64,000 bases of DNA from Streptomyces sp. ICBB 8177 (GCF_003144095.1 NZ_NSKH01000024.1:265198-329197), one strand, 5' to 3'. Numbered from the stretch's first letter, positions 24,043 to 33,187 are shown. A program made the numbers and translations. The notes: generated from the letters alone by a model not told the origin.

Positions 24043-24546
24043 TCACCGTACGGGTGTGCGGACGGTGACCGGCGCGGCGGCGGTGCCGCGCGCACGGCCG
24101 ACCGGCGTCGTGCCGAACGGCGTGTCCGGCAGTACGGGGACCATGCGCTGCCAGCGGCTGGTCTGGCAGCCGTCGACCCGGTCGTACGTCTGGTCGACCG
24201 GGATGCCGCGCCAGACCCCGGTGATGTGCGCGGTCTGCGGGCCGCCGTAGAGCATCGAGCACATCTGCCCGCGCGGCGTGGGCCCGACCAGGCCGCCGAG
24301 CGCGTCGAGCCTGCGGCAGGCGTCGGTGGCCCTGCGATGGGAGCCGCCGGTGGGGTGGCAGCGCAGGGTGTAGTGGCTGACGCCGCCGTTGCCGTCGTCG
24401 TACGCGACGGTCAGGACGTCCTTGTGCGACTGCGGCGGCGCGCTCGCCCCGAACGCGGTGGCGGGCGCGGACGCGGACGCGACGACGGCGAGCGAGAACC
24501 CGGCGGCGAGGGCGAGCGCGAGGCGGGGGCGGGGGCGGGTCTTCAC
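24043..24546 (-). CDS. subtilisin inhibitor-like (SSI, I16) secreted protease inhibitor
   Basis: A 167-residue precursor of the Streptomyces subtilisin inhibitor family. Signal peptide about 1-33. The mature domain has the four family cysteines, Cys63/Cys77 and Cys96/Cys127. The reactive loop reads C96-S-M98-L99-Y, so P1 is Met98 and P1' Leu99, matching the Cys(P3)-x-Met arrangement of SSI; this predicts inhibition of subtilisin/chymotrypsin-like proteases. The start is GTG 24546 with a perfect GGAGG at 5 nt. A C-terminal extension of about 25 residues past the usual end ([17 protein letters not shown]) is odd. Such inhibitors control extracellular proteases during development. Confidence 0.93.
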   Translation of the reverse strand: MKTRPRPRLALALAAGFSLAVVASASAPATAFGASAPPQSHKDVLTVAYDDGNGGVSHYTLRCHPTGGSHRRATDACRRLDALGGLVGPTPRGQMCSMLYGGPQTAHITGVWRGIPVDQTYDRVDGCQTSRWQRMVPVLPDTPFGTTPVGRARGTAAAPVTVRTPVR

Positions 24547-24870
24547 GGGGACCTCCGGTGGGGCGCGGGCGGTGGGGCTGGGGCGTGAGGGGGTGGTCAC
24601 CCCCTCACTACCGCCCGCCGCCGCACAACGCACGGCAGGTAACCCGTTCGTGGGCGTGTCGGGAGCCGGAGGGCGAGGGTCGCGGGGGGAGGGGGCCGGA
24701 GTGGTCGGCCGGGGGGCTGCCGGGGCGGCGGGGCGGGGGGCGGCGGGGCGCCGTAACGCGTCCAATGCCTTTGCCGGAGAGGTCGGCGGCCTTGTACGGT
24801 GGTCAGCGATTGGTAACAGCCCGGTCGGCTGTGTCATCATCTGCACACGCCCCGCACGCGCGGGCGTGCT
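24547..24870. other. upstream region of SSI gene and tRNA-Ser
   Basis: 324 bp between the divergent SSI gene and tRNA-Ser, G-rich toward 24700. No gene is supported. It should hold the SSI promoter (minus strand) and the tRNA promoter (plus strand; TTGGTA near 24810 is a weak -35 candidate). Confidence 0.4.
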
Positions 24871-24960
24871 GGAGGCTTCGCCTAGTCTGGTCTATGGCGC
24901 CGCACTGCTAATGCGGTTTGGGTTAACCGCCCATCCCGGGTTCAAATCCCGGAGCCTCCG
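24871..24960 (+). tRNA. tRNA-Ser (GCT)
   Basis: A 90-nt class II tRNA with the long variable arm expected for serine. The acceptor stem pairs GGAGGCT with AGCCTCC, discriminator G. The anticodon is GCT in the loop of CGCACTGCTAATGCG, reading AGC/AGU codons. CCA is not encoded. A strong terminator follows 8 bp later. Confidence 0.95.
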
Positions 24961-24968
24961 CAGCGAGA

Positions 24969-24998
24969 AGAGCCCCCGTCCAGGTGGACGGGGGCTCT
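24969..24998 (+). terminator. terminator after tRNA-Ser
   Basis: A perfect 13-bp stem (AGAGCCCCCGTCC with GGACGGGGGCTCT) around AGGT. Confidence 0.85.
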
Positions 24999-25191
24999 CG
25001 CGTTCCCCGGCCCCAGTGACCCGCACCACTCCCCCGCGCCCCGACGCCGCCACGCCCCGGCCCACCGCCCCGCCCATCCACCATTTCCGCAGGTCAGAAG
25101 GGTCGACCCCAATGGATTTCGCCTCACGGCGACGTTCATGTAATGTTGTTCCCGCAACGCCGACCGGCAAGAAAAACCGCCGAGAAGCCAA

Positions 25192-25264
25192 GCACTCGTA
25201 GCTCAACGGATAGAGCATCTGACTACGGATCAGAAGGTTGCAGGTTCGAATCCTGCCGAGTGCA
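25192..25264 (+). tRNA. tRNA-Arg (ACG)
   Basis: A 73-nt cloverleaf. The acceptor stem pairs GCACTCG with CGAGTGC, discriminator A. The anticodon loop CTACGGA gives ACG (read as ICG), decoding the common CGC/CGT arginine codons. A TAATGT -10-like element lies about 50 bp upstream. It is followed by a terminator and then an integrase remnant facing it, the usual arrangement where an element has integrated into a tRNA 3' end. Confidence 0.95.
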
Positions 25265-25273
25265 CAGCAGATC

Positions 25274-25307
25274 AAAGCCCCCTCCGGGATCACCGGGAGG
25301 GGGCTTT
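25274..25307 (+). terminator. terminator after tRNA-Arg
   Basis: AAAGCCCCCTCCGG pairs with CCGGGAGGGGGCTTT around GATCA, 10 bp after the tRNA. Confidence 0.85.
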
Positions 25308-25354
25308 GTCGTGCCGTACAGCAGCGAAGTACAGCAACAGGGTCGGAGACGGGG

Positions 25355-25690
25355 TCAGCCGGTCCCGCCCATCGCCTCGGACAGCTTGCCGAGCGCGTCC
25401 CGCACCTGGGCGTCACTCGCCTCCGCGTAGACCTCCATCGTCATGGCGATCTGCGAGTGCCGCAGGATGCGCTGCGCCACCTTCGGGTGGACCTTGAGCG
25501 CGACCAGGAGCGAGCTGCACGTGTGCCGGGTGTTCCGCAGCGGGATCACCCACAGTCCGGCCCGCCGGGCCCGCAGCGAGAACATCCGGCTCAGGTTGCC
25601 CGGCTCTATCGGCGTCCCGTACTTCGTCGTGAAGACCAGGCCGCGGGTGTCCTGCCACAGATCTCCGGCCGCCGTACGGTCGCCGGGGCG
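25355..25690 (-). pseudogene. C-terminal remnant of a tyrosine-recombinase integrase
   Basis: About 110 residues matching the catalytic C-terminus of actinomycete phage/ICE integrases: FTTKYGTPIEP, then PLRNTRHTCSSLLVALKV (box arginine and histidine), then LRHSQIAMTMEVYAE with the second histidine and the nucleophile tyrosine. The N-terminal DNA-binding domain and the first catalytic arginine region are missing. Upstream the frame runs into unrelated sequence and the divergent gene at 25815. It ends about 90 bp from tRNA-Arg, as integrases do at attachment sites, so this is the scar of a lost integrative element. Two GTACAGCA repeats (25316, 25329) may be old arm sites. Confidence 0.8.
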
Positions 25691-25814
25691 GTCCGCGTGA
25701 CGATGGACTGCTCGAATCCCCACCCAGCCCCCCGTTTCCCCGGTCAACCACCCGTCGTACAGTTCCCGTTGGGCGCACGTGCCGTGTGCCCGGCCTAACC
25801 GGGGGGAGACGGCC

Positions 25815-26153
25815 ATGGGGGAAGGCAGGCAGGTGCCCAACGTCAGCGACGAGCGGCTGTGCTGGCTCGCTGTGCGGGATCACGTCGACAGGCGCAGCCG
25901 CAAGCTCGGGTTCTTCGGGTGGTTCAGCGTGCTCGCCTCCGCGAGGGCCGGAGGGGGGCCCACCTCGACGGGGCTGGGCGGGGACGTGCGGCGTTCCGCG
26001 ATGAGCGACCGGAAGATGGACTACGCCCTGGCCGTCGACGAGGCGGCGGAGCGGCTGTCGGCGGAGGAACGAAAACATCTGCGGACCACCGGGGAGGTCC
26101 CGCCCTGGTTCGTCGACGAGGTGGAACGGCGCGTCGCCGCGATGCGGGGCTGA
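25815..26153 (+). CDS. hypothetical protein
   Basis: A 112-residue protein I do not recognise. It is mainly helical and charged, without signal peptide or membrane segment; a hydrophobic patch at residues 31-42 (KLGFFGWFSVLA) is too short to span a membrane. The C-terminus is an acidic/basic helix (PWFVDEVERRVAAMRG). A GGGGGGAG ribosome site lies before ATG 25815. It sits beside the integrase remnant and converges with the broken transporter 2 bp away, so it may be cargo left by the lost element. Confidence 0.65.
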   Translation: MGEGRQVPNVSDERLCWLAVRDHVDRRSRKLGFFGWFSVLASARAGGGPTSTGLGGDVRRSAMSDRKMDYALAVDEAAERLSAEERKHLRTTGEVPPWFVDEVERRVAAMRG

Positions 26154-26155
26154 GC

Positions 26156-27483
26156 TCACCCCCCGTACGCCAACACGCCCTCGCCCCACGGCAAGAACCC
26201 CGCGCTCGCCACGCACAACCCGCCCGCCACCGCCAGCGCTCCCCGTACGCCCAGTACACCCGCCAGCGCGCCGCCCGCCGCCATGAACGCGGCCTGCGTC
26301 GTGCGGCTGGTGACCGACCACGCGGTCGTCACCCGCGTCATGTGACCGTCCTCCGTCGCCTCCATGCGGTACGTGGCGAACGCGGGGTTGAACACGCCCG
26401 CCACCAGCAACAGCCCGAAGTCCGCGCCCACCACGGCCAGTACGCCCGCCGTCCCCGCGGCGCCAGCGGCAGCAGGAGCAGCCACGGCGTACGCGCGGCC
26501 CCGGCCATCAGCAGCACCCCGCGCTGTCCGTACCGCCGGACCAGCGCGGCGGACAGCCGCGACCCCAGCACCCCGCCCAGGCACGGCGCGCCCAGCGCCA
26601 GCCCGTACTGCCAGGCGCCGAGCCCCAGGTCGCACAGCATCAGCACGGCCATCAGCGGCGAGGCCATCATCACCGCGCCGCCGAACAGCATCGCGTTGCA
26701 GAACAACGCGCGCAGCACCCGGTGCCGCAGGACGTAGGTCCAGCCCGCGGCGATGTCACCCACGGACGTGGCCGGCCGCGTGGGCGGCGCGGGCTCGGGG
26801 CGGCGCAGGCGGCGCACCCCGAGCGCCGAGCCGAGGAAGGACGCCGCGTCCACGGCCGTCGTCGCCGTGGCGCCGAGCAGGCCGACCACCAGGCCGCCGA
26901 GCGGCGGGCCCGTGGTCTGCGTGATCCAGTTCGTGGTCGCGAACGGGGCGTTGACGCGCACCCGGTCCTCGCATGCCACGAGCGCCTTGAGGTGCGCGCC
27001 GCTCGCCGCCACGAACGTGATCCCGCCCGCCGACTGCACCACGCCGACCACGCACAGCTGCCCGTACGTCAGCACCCCGCACGCCGCCGCGACCGGGACG
27101 CTGCCCAGCGCGACGCAGCGCACGACGTCCGCCGCGATCATGACCGGCCGCTTGCGGCGGAACTCGACACGCGCCCCCAGCGGCAGCGCGACCGCCGCGC
27201 TGGCGACCGCGGACAGCGCGGCCAGCAAGGAGACCTGGAACGCGGTCGCGCGCAGCGCCAGCAGCGCGACGAGCGGCAGCGCGCCCATTCCGGCCGCGCT
27301 GCCCGCCGCGCTGACCGCGTAAGCGCCCCACAGCCGCGCGACATCACCGCGCAGGAGACCCGCGACGTCACCGCGCAGGCGCCTCGCGGCGTCACCGCGC
27401 CGCAGACTCGCCTCGTCATCGCGCGAGCAACTCGCGTCGTCGCCGCGCGAGCGACTCGCGTCGTCACCTCGCAGGCGTGGCAT
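26156..27483 (-). pseudogene. MFS transporter, frameshifted near its 3' third
   Basis: A major facilitator transporter of the 12-helix exporter type (family signature EFRRKRPVMIAADVVRCVAL after helix 2; TNWITQTTGPPLGG in helix 5). One frame covers the first ten helices down to about 26465 (WLLLLPLAPRG), and the last helices continue in a frame displaced by one base (GVLAVVGADFGLLLVAGVFN to the stop at 26156). The shift equals loss of one nucleotide in a GC-rich run, so it is either a true lesion or a sequencing error. The N-terminus carries six octapeptide repeats. ATG 27483 is divergent from the thioredoxin-NHL gene. Confidence 0.8.
27334..27477 (-). repeat. 24-bp minisatellite encoding six octapeptides
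   Basis: Six tandem 24-bp units at the start of the MFS gene encode RLRGDDAS, RSRGDDAS, CSRDDEAS, LRRGDAAR, RLRGDVAG and LLRGDVAR. The repeat is strictly in frame, and the protein becomes hydrophobic right after it. It adds a charged cytoplasmic tail; copy number could vary between strains. Confidence 0.8.
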
Positions 27484-27627
27484 GGATTCCCCCGTTCCCC
27501 CCCCGTTCCCACCGTTCCCACCGTTCCCCCGGGGTCCTGGTGACGTGCGGCCCACCGACACCGCGTGGCGTTGCTCACAGGGCGGGGCGGGGACGGGGAG
27601 GTTACCGCGGGTGGCACCCTTGTGGGC

Positions 27628-29496
27628 ATGAACGACGTCTCCCCCGGCACCCCCCGCCCGTCCCGCGCCCGCGTCCGCGCCCCCGAACTGACCGGCGCCG
27701 GCGGCTGGCTCAACACCGGCGGCAAGCAGCTGAGCCTCGGCGAGCTGCGCGGGTCCATCGTCGTTCTGGACTTCTGGACGTTCTGCTGCATCAACTGCCT
27801 GCACGTCCTGGACGAGCTGCGGGAGCTGGAGGAGCGGCACCGCGACACCGTGGTGATCGTCGGCGTCCACTCGCCGAAGTTCGTGCACGAGGCCGACCAC
27901 GCCGCCGTCGTCGACGCGGTCGAGCGCTACGGCGTGCACCACCCCGTACTGGACGACCCGGAACTGGCCACCTGGAAGCAGTACGCGGTCCGCGCCTGGC
28001 CCACGCTCGTCGTCATCGACCCCGAGGGCTACGTCGTCGCCCAGCACGCGGGCGAGGGCCACGCGCACGCCATCGAGAAGCTGGTCGAGGAGCTGGAGGC
28101 GGAGCACGCCGCGAAGGGCACGCTGCGGCGCGGCGACGGCCCGTACGTGCCGCCGGAGCCGCAGCCGACCAGCCTTCGCTTCCCCGGCAAGGCGCTCGCG
28201 CTGCCCGGCGGCACCTTCCTGGTCTCCGACTCCACCCGGCACGCCCTCGTCGAGCTGGACGCGGACGGTGAGACCGTCGTGCGCAGGATCGGTTCGGGCA
28301 CGCGCGGCTTCGCCGACGGCCCGGCGGACACCGCGTCCTTCAGCGAGCCGCAGGGACTGGCGATGCTGCCGGACGGCGCGGTGGTGGTCGCCGACACGGT
28401 CAACCACGCGTTGCGCCGGGTGGACCTCGCCACGGGTGAGGTGACGACGGTCGCCGGGACCGGCAGGCAGTGGTGGCAGGGCTCGCCGACGTCCGGCCCG
28501 GCCCGCGAGGTCGAGCTGTCCTCGCCGTGGGACGTGGCGTGGTGGGACGAGCGGGTGTGGATCGCGATGGCGGGCACCCACCAGCTGTGGACGTACGACC
28601 CGGCCGCCGCGACGGTCGCGGTGGCGGCGGGCACGACCAACGAGGGCCTGGTGGACGGTCCGGCGGACCAGGCGTGGTTCGCCCAGCCGTCGGGCCTCGC
28701 GGCGGCGGGGACGCGGCTGTGGGTCGCCGACTCCGAGACATCGGCGCTGCGGTACGTGGCGAAGGCGGACGACGGGTACGAGATCCGTACGGCGGTCGGC
28801 ACCGGGCTGTTCGACTTCGGCCACCGGGACGGCGCGGCCGGACAGGCGCTGCTCCAGCACCCGTTGGGGGTGACCGCGCTGCCGGACGGGTCGGTCGCGG
28901 TGAGCGACACCTACAACCACGCGCTGCGCCGCTACGACCCGGCGTCCGACGAGGTGACGACGCTGGCGACGGACCTGCGCGAGCCGTCGGCCGCGGTGGT
29001 GGCCGAGGGCGACGTGGTCGTGGTCGAGTCCGCGCGGCACCGGCTGACCCGGCTGCGGCTGCCGGAGGAGGCGGTGCGGGTGGAGTCGGCCGCGCACCGC
29101 ACCCGGCGGCCCGCGACGGACGTGGCGCCGGGGGCGCTGCGGCTGGACGTGGTCTTCAGCGCGCCGGCCGGGCAGAAGCTGGACGACCGCTACGGCCCGT
29201 CGACCCGGCTGCTGGTCAGTTCCACGCCGCCGGAACTGCTGGCCTCCGGCGAGGGCACGGGCACCGACCTGACGCGCGAGCTGACGCTGAACGCGGAGGT
29301 CGGCGAGGGCGTCCTGCACGTCTCCGCGATGGCCGCCTCCTGCGACGACCCGGCGGGGGGCACCTCCCAGTCGGAGACTGGGGGAGAGTACCCCGCGTGC
29401 CACGTCCACCAGCAGGACTGGGGTGTCCCGGTCCGGGTGGTGGAGGGCGGCGCGAGCAGGCTCCCGCTGGTGCTGGCGGGGATGGACGCTGAGTGA
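27628..29496 (+). CDS. thioredoxin-like / NHL-repeat protein
   Basis: A 622-residue protein. Residues about 15-165 form a thioredoxin/TlpA-like domain with the redox pair CINC in WTFCCINCLHVL. Residues about 190-500 contain NHL-type beta-propeller blades (FSEPQGLAMLPDGAVVVADT, LQHPLGVTALPDGSVAVSDT). A C-terminal beta domain ends the protein. There is no signal peptide. Bacterial NHLRC2-like proteins have this architecture, with unproved redox or scaffold roles. A palindromic sequence at 29353-29390 inserts about 12 residues (GGTSQSETGGE) into the last domain. ATG 27628; divergent from the broken MFS gene. Confidence 0.9.
   Translation: MNDVSPGTPRPSRARVRAPELTGAGGWLNTGGKQLSLGELRGSIVVLDFWTFCCINCLHVLDELRELEERHRDTVVIVGVHSPKFVHEADHAAVVDAVERYGVHHPVLDDPELATWKQYAVRAWPTLVVIDPEGYVVAQHAGEGHAHAIEKLVEELEAEHAAKGTLRRGDGPYVPPEPQPTSLRFPGKALALPGGTFLVSDSTRHALVELDADGETVVRRIGSGTRGFADGPADTASFSEPQGLAMLPDGAVVVADTVNHALRRVDLATGEVTTVAGTGRQWWQGSPTSGPAREVELSSPWDVAWWDERVWIAMAGTHQLWTYDPAAATVAVAAGTTNEGLVDGPADQAWFAQPSGLAAAGTRLWVADSETSALRYVAKADDGYEIRTAVGTGLFDFGHRDGAAGQALLQHPLGVTALPDGSVAVSDTYNHALRRYDPASDEVTTLATDLREPSAAVVAEGDVVVVESARHRLTRLRLPEEAVRVESAAHRTRRPATDVAPGALRLDVVFSAPAGQKLDDRYGPSTRLLVSSTPPELLASGEGTGTDLTRELTLNAEVGEGVLHVSAMAASCDDPAGGTSQSETGGEYPACHVHQQDWGVPVRVVEGGASRLPLVLAGMDAE
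29353..29390. repeat. short palindromic insertion inside the thioredoxin-NHL gene
   Basis: GGGGGGCACCTCCCAGTC and GACTGGGGGAG form a hairpin. Sequences of the type GGCACCTCCCAG...CTGGGGGAG recur in streptomycete genomes as small mobile palindromes. Here it keeps the reading frame and adds a linker to the protein. Confidence 0.55.
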
Positions 29497-29739
29497 GCCT
29501 CTGATTCCGGAGGTCAGCACCGCGCGTGGCCGGAAGACCTGCCCCTGGATGACCGTGCGGGCGTGCTCGGGCGGCTCGTCTCACCGGAGCGTCCAGGTCA
29601 ACTGCCCGACGTACAAGCAGTGTTGGGCCGCGGCAGCAACGACGCCGGCACGGTGCGCGGTTCGGCGGAGCCCATTGGAGCCTCCCCCGACCCGGTGAGC
29701 ACCGCGATCGGGGGAGCAGACCGGGCTCCGCCCCTCGGC

Positions 29740-31023
29740 TCAGCTCTCCAGGAACGCGCGCAGCGCCCGCGCCAGCAGGAACGGGTCGTCGGCGCCGCAC
29801 AGTTCGCGGGTGGAGTGCATGGACAGGATGGCGACGCCGATGTCCACGGTGGAGATGCCGTGCCGGGCGGCGGTGATCGGGCCGATCGTGGTGCCGCAGG
29901 GCATGGCGTTGTTGGAGACGAACGACTGCCACGGCACGCCGGCCCGGTCGCACGCCGCCGCGAACACCCCGCGTCCGGCGCCGTCGGTGGCGTACCGCTG
30001 GTTGACGTTGACCTTGAGGATCGGGCCGCCGTTGGGCATCGGGTGGTGGCCGGGGTCGTGCCGCTCGGCGTAGTTGGGGTGGACGGCGTGGCCGGTGTCG
30101 GAGGACAGGCAGACCGTGCCGGCCAGGGCGCGGGCCTTGTCCTCGTAACCGCCGCCGCGCGCGAAGACCGAGCGCTCCAGCACCGTGCCGAGCAGCGGTC
30201 CGTCGGCGCCGGTGGCGGCCTGGCTGCCGTTCTCCTCGTGGTCGAACGCGGCCAGCACCGGGATGTACGGCAGGTCGCCGGCCCCGGCGACGGAGGCCAG
30301 CGCGGCGGTGCCGGCGTGCACCGACAGCAGGTTGTCCAGCCGGGCGCAGGCGAGCAGTTCGCGGTCGCGGCCCAGGTAGGCGGGGGGCTGGACGTCGTGC
30401 GTCATCAGGTCCCAGCCGACGACCTCGTCCGCGTCGAGCCCGACCTCGTCGGCGAGGAAGCCGATCAGGGCGCCCTCCTCGACGTCGCCGAGGCCCCAGA
30501 CCGGCTGGAGGTGGCGCTGGCGGTCCAGCGTCATGCCCTCGTTGACCTGGCGGTCGAGGTGGATGGCGAGCTGCGGCACGCGCAGCAGCGGCCGCTCCAC
30601 GCTCACCAGCCGGGTGGAGCCGTCGCGCAACGCGAGCCGTCCCGCGATGCCCAGGTCGCGGTCGAGCCAGGAGTTGAGCAGCACGCCGCCGTAGATCTCG
30701 ACGGCGACCTGGCGCCAGCCGTGGGCGCCGCTGTCGGGGTTGGGCTTGACCCGCAGGTTCGGCGAGTCGGTGTGCGCGCCGACGATGCGGAACGGGGTCT
30801 CGGGCCGGGCGCCTTCCGGCACGTACCAGGCGATGATCGCGCCACCGCGCAGCACGTACTTGCCGCCCGTCGACGCGTCCCAGGCGTCGGTCTCCTCGAC
30901 CTGCCGGAACCCGGCCTTCTCCAGCCGTTCGGCCGCGCTCGCCACCGCGTGGTACGGCGTCGGGCTCGCGGAGACGAAGGCCATCAGGTCGTCGGTGTGG
31001 GCGCGGTCGAATCGAGGGGTCAT
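29740..31023 (-). CDS. apeB: M18 family zinc aminopeptidase
   Basis: A 427-residue cytosolic aspartyl-type aminopeptidase that removes N-terminal acidic residues from peptides. Dinuclear-zinc ligands are visible: the first histidine in VGAHTDSPN, Asp in ACARLDNLL, the Glu pair in AAFDHEENGS, Asp in SSDTGHAVHP and His near the end in ILSMHSTRE. Length and motif order match the family, which forms large tetrahedral complexes. ATG 31023 is chosen over a GTG-type start four codons upstream, with GGGGA nearby. Monocistronic by spacing. Confidence 0.93.
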   Translation of the reverse strand: MTPRFDRAHTDDLMAFVSASPTPYHAVASAAERLEKAGFRQVEETDAWDASTGGKYVLRGGAIIAWYVPEGARPETPFRIVGAHTDSPNLRVKPNPDSGAHGWRQVAVEIYGGVLLNSWLDRDLGIAGRLALRDGSTRLVSVERPLLRVPQLAIHLDRQVNEGMTLDRQRHLQPVWGLGDVEEGALIGFLADEVGLDADEVVGWDLMTHDVQPPAYLGRDRELLACARLDNLLSVHAGTAALASVAGAGDLPYIPVLAAFDHEENGSQAATGADGPLLGTVLERSVFARGGGYEDKARALAGTVCLSSDTGHAVHPNYAERHDPGHHPMPNGGPILKVNVNQRYATDGAGRGVFAAACDRAGVPWQSFVSNNAMPCGTTIGPITAARHGISTVDIGVAILSMHSTRELCGADDPFLLARALRAFLES

Positions 31024-31062
31024 GGTCCCCAGCATAGAAGTGGCGCAAGGGGCTCAGGACGC

Positions 31063-31127
31063 GGCGGCGGCCCGCCCCCGGCACGACGGCGAGGCGCCCC
31101 GCGCACAAGGCGGCGGCCCGCCCCCGG
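31063..31127. repeat. 19-bp direct repeat
   Basis: GGCGGCGGCCCGCCCCCGG occurs at 31063-31081 and again at 31109-31127, in the gap between the aminopeptidase and acyl-CoA dehydrogenase genes. Each copy can form a hairpin, so they may act as terminators for the dehydrogenase transcript. Confidence 0.6.
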
Positions 31128-31227
31128 TGCGGGGACGGGCCGTCGTCGCGCGGTCGCGAAAGGTCTCACGAAGGTGCGCGTGCCGCTCCGGGACCGGGGC
31201 GGCGCGCTACGTGCGGACCGGGCGGCG

Positions 31228-33054
31228 TCAGAACGCCTCTTCGGGCAGCTCCATCAGCTCGTTGGTGACCGCCTCGGCCTGCGCGCGCTGGACGCCCACG
31301 CCCGGCAGGACGGTGTCGGCGAAGAACTTCGCGGCGGCCACCTTGCCGAGGTAGAACGCCTTGTCCTTCTCGCTCGCGGTGGCGAGCTTGTCGTTGGCGA
31401 CGGCGGCGCCCTTGAGCAGCAGGTAGCCGACGACGACGTCACCGGAGGCCATCAGCAGGCGGGTGGAGTTCAGGCCCACCTTGTAGATGGACTTCACGTC
31501 CTGCTCGGTGGCGGCCAGGTCGGTGAGCATCTTGCCGACGATCGCCTCCAGGTCCACCGCGGCCTGCGCCAGCTTCTCGCGGGCACCGGCCAGCTCCTCG
31601 CCGCCGGCCGCGTCGGCCAGGAACTTCTTGATCTCCTCCGACAGCACGGTCAGCGCCTGGCCCTGGTCGCGGACGATCTTGCGGAAGAAGAAGTCCTGGC
31701 CCTGGATGGCGGTGGTGCCCTCGTAGAGGGTGTCGATCTTGGCGTCCCGGATGTACTGCTCGACCGGGTACTCCTGGAGGTAGCCGGAGCCGCCGAAGGT
31801 CTGGAGCGACTGCGCCAGCTGCTCGTAGGACTTCTCCGAGCCGTAGCCCTTGACGATGGGCAGCAGCAGGTCGTTGAGGCGGTGCGAGGCGGAGGCGTCC
31901 TCGCCGGCGGCCTCCTTGAGCAGGATGTCGTCCTGCACGGTCGCGGTGTAGAGGACCAGCGCGCGCATGCCCTCGGCGTACGCCTTCTGCGTCATCAGCG
32001 AGCGGCGCACGTCGGGGTGGTGGGTGATGGTGACGCGGGGGGCGGCCTTGTCCATGAACTGGGCGAGGTCGGCGCCCTGGACGCGCTCCTTGGCGTACTC
32101 CAGCGCGTTGAGGTAGCCGGTGGACAGGGTGGCGATGGCCTTCGTGCCGACCATCATGCGGGCGAACTCGATGATCTTGAACATCTGGCGGATGCCGTCG
32201 TGCTTCTCGCCCAGCAGCCAGCCCTTGGCCGGGTGGTTGGCGCCGAAGGTCATCTCGCAGGTGTTGGAGGCCTTCAGGCCCATCTTGTGCTCGACGTTGG
32301 TGGCGTAGACGCCGTTGCGCTCGCCGAGCTCGCCGGTCTCCCAGTCGAAGTCGTACTTCGGCACGATGAACAGGCTCAGGCCCTTGGTGCCGGGGCCGTG
32401 GCCCTCGGGGCGGGCCAGCACGAAGTGGATGATGTTCTCGGCCATGTCGTGCTCACCGGAGGTGATGAAGCGCTTCACGCCCTCGATGTGCCAGCTGCCG
32501 TCCTCCTGCTGGACGGCCTTGGTGCGGCCGGCGCCGACGTCGGAGCCCGCGTCGGGCTCGGTGAGCACCATGGTGGAGCCCCACAGCTTGTCGGTCATCC
32601 GCTGCGCGATCTTGTGCTGCTCCTCGGTGCCCTCCTCGTACAGCACGCCCGCGAAGGCCGGGCCGGAGGCGTACATCCACACCGCCGGGTTCGAGCCGAG
32701 GATGGTCTCGGCGAAGCCCCACAGCAGGGAGCGCGGCGCGGTGGTGCCGCCGATCTCCTCCGGGATGCCCAGGCGCCACCACTCGGCGTCCATGTAGGCG
32801 GAGAAGGACTTCTTGAAGCTGTCGGGGACCGGCGCGGTGTTGGTCTCGGGGTCGAACACCGGCGGGTTGCGGTCGGCGTCGGCGTAGGAGTCGGCGAGCT
32901 CGTTCTCCGACAGCCGGGCGATCTCGGCCAGGACGCTCTTGGCGGTGTCCACGTCCATCTCGGCGAACGGGCCCGTGCCGTAGATCTTCTCGCGGCCGAG
33001 GACCTCGAACAGGTTGAACTCGATGTCGCGCAGGTTCGACTTGTAGTGGCCCAT
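31228..33054 (-). CDS. acyl-CoA dehydrogenase
   Basis: A 608-residue FAD-dependent acyl-CoA dehydrogenase of the large type (FadE5-like), catalysing the first step of beta-oxidation. An N-terminal cap region ([20 protein letters not shown]) precedes the standard domains. The signatures are [19 protein letters not shown] (substrate/FAD region) and [35 protein letters not shown] (first 20 residues include the FGGSGYL turn). ATG 33054 has GGAG upstream; an upstream GTG frame adds 22 residues without merit. A TACCGGCCGGTA palindrome lies about 75 bp upstream. Confidence 0.93.
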   Translation of the reverse strand: MGHYKSNLRDIEFNLFEVLGREKIYGTGPFAEMDVDTAKSVLAEIARLSENELADSYADADRNPPVFDPETNTAPVPDSFKKSFSAYMDAEWWRLGIPEEIGGTTAPRSLLWGFAETILGSNPAVWMYASGPAFAGVLYEEGTEEQHKIAQRMTDKLWGSTMVLTEPDAGSDVGAGRTKAVQQEDGSWHIEGVKRFITSGEHDMAENIIHFVLARPEGHGPGTKGLSLFIVPKYDFDWETGELGERNGVYATNVEHKMGLKASNTCEMTFGANHPAKGWLLGEKHDGIRQMFKIIEFARMMVGTKAIATLSTGYLNALEYAKERVQGADLAQFMDKAAPRVTITHHPDVRRSLMTQKAYAEGMRALVLYTATVQDDILLKEAAGEDASASHRLNDLLLPIVKGYGSEKSYEQLAQSLQTFGGSGYLQEYPVEQYIRDAKIDTLYEGTTAIQGQDFFFRKIVRDQGQALTVLSEEIKKFLADAAGGEELAGAREKLAQAAVDLEAIVGKMLTDLAATEQDVKSIYKVGLNSTRLLMASGDVVVGYLLLKGAAVANDKLATASEKDKAFYLGKVAAAKFFADTVLPGVGVQRAQAEAVTNELMELPEEAF

Positions 33055-33125
33055 CTCGAAGGCTCCGTTGCTAGAGGGGCGTGACCCCATTACTGGCTGG
33101 TACCGACTAACTGTTCCCATGATGC

Positions 33126-33137
33126 TACCGGCCGGTA
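33126..33137. promoter_or_regulatory. candidate operator of acyl-CoA dehydrogenase
   Basis: TACCGGCCGGTA is a perfect 12-bp palindrome in the divergent gap between the dehydrogenase and the SseB-like gene. TetR-type fatty-acid regulators of actinobacteria often bind CCGGCCGG-centred sites, so fatty-acid control is plausible but inferred. Confidence 0.45.
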
Positions 33138-33187
33138 ATAAAAGGCAACCCCTATGGGCCGCTATGACACTCGTTACGCTGTAGCGC

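Noticed and set aside
27489-27530. Repeated CCGTTCCC units as a regulatory array
   Set aside because: Low-complexity run next to the MFS start; mentioned with the minisatellite but no separate function can be argued.
29497-29739. Gene in the gap between the thioredoxin-NHL gene and aminopeptidase
   Set aside because: A frame with some protein-like character (LVSPERPGQLPDVQAVLGRG) has no start, no codon bias and no recognisable family.
33160-33187. Leaderless promoter for the SseB-like gene (TACGCT just upstream of GTG)
   Set aside because: A -35 element at proper spacing is missing; left as a possibility only.
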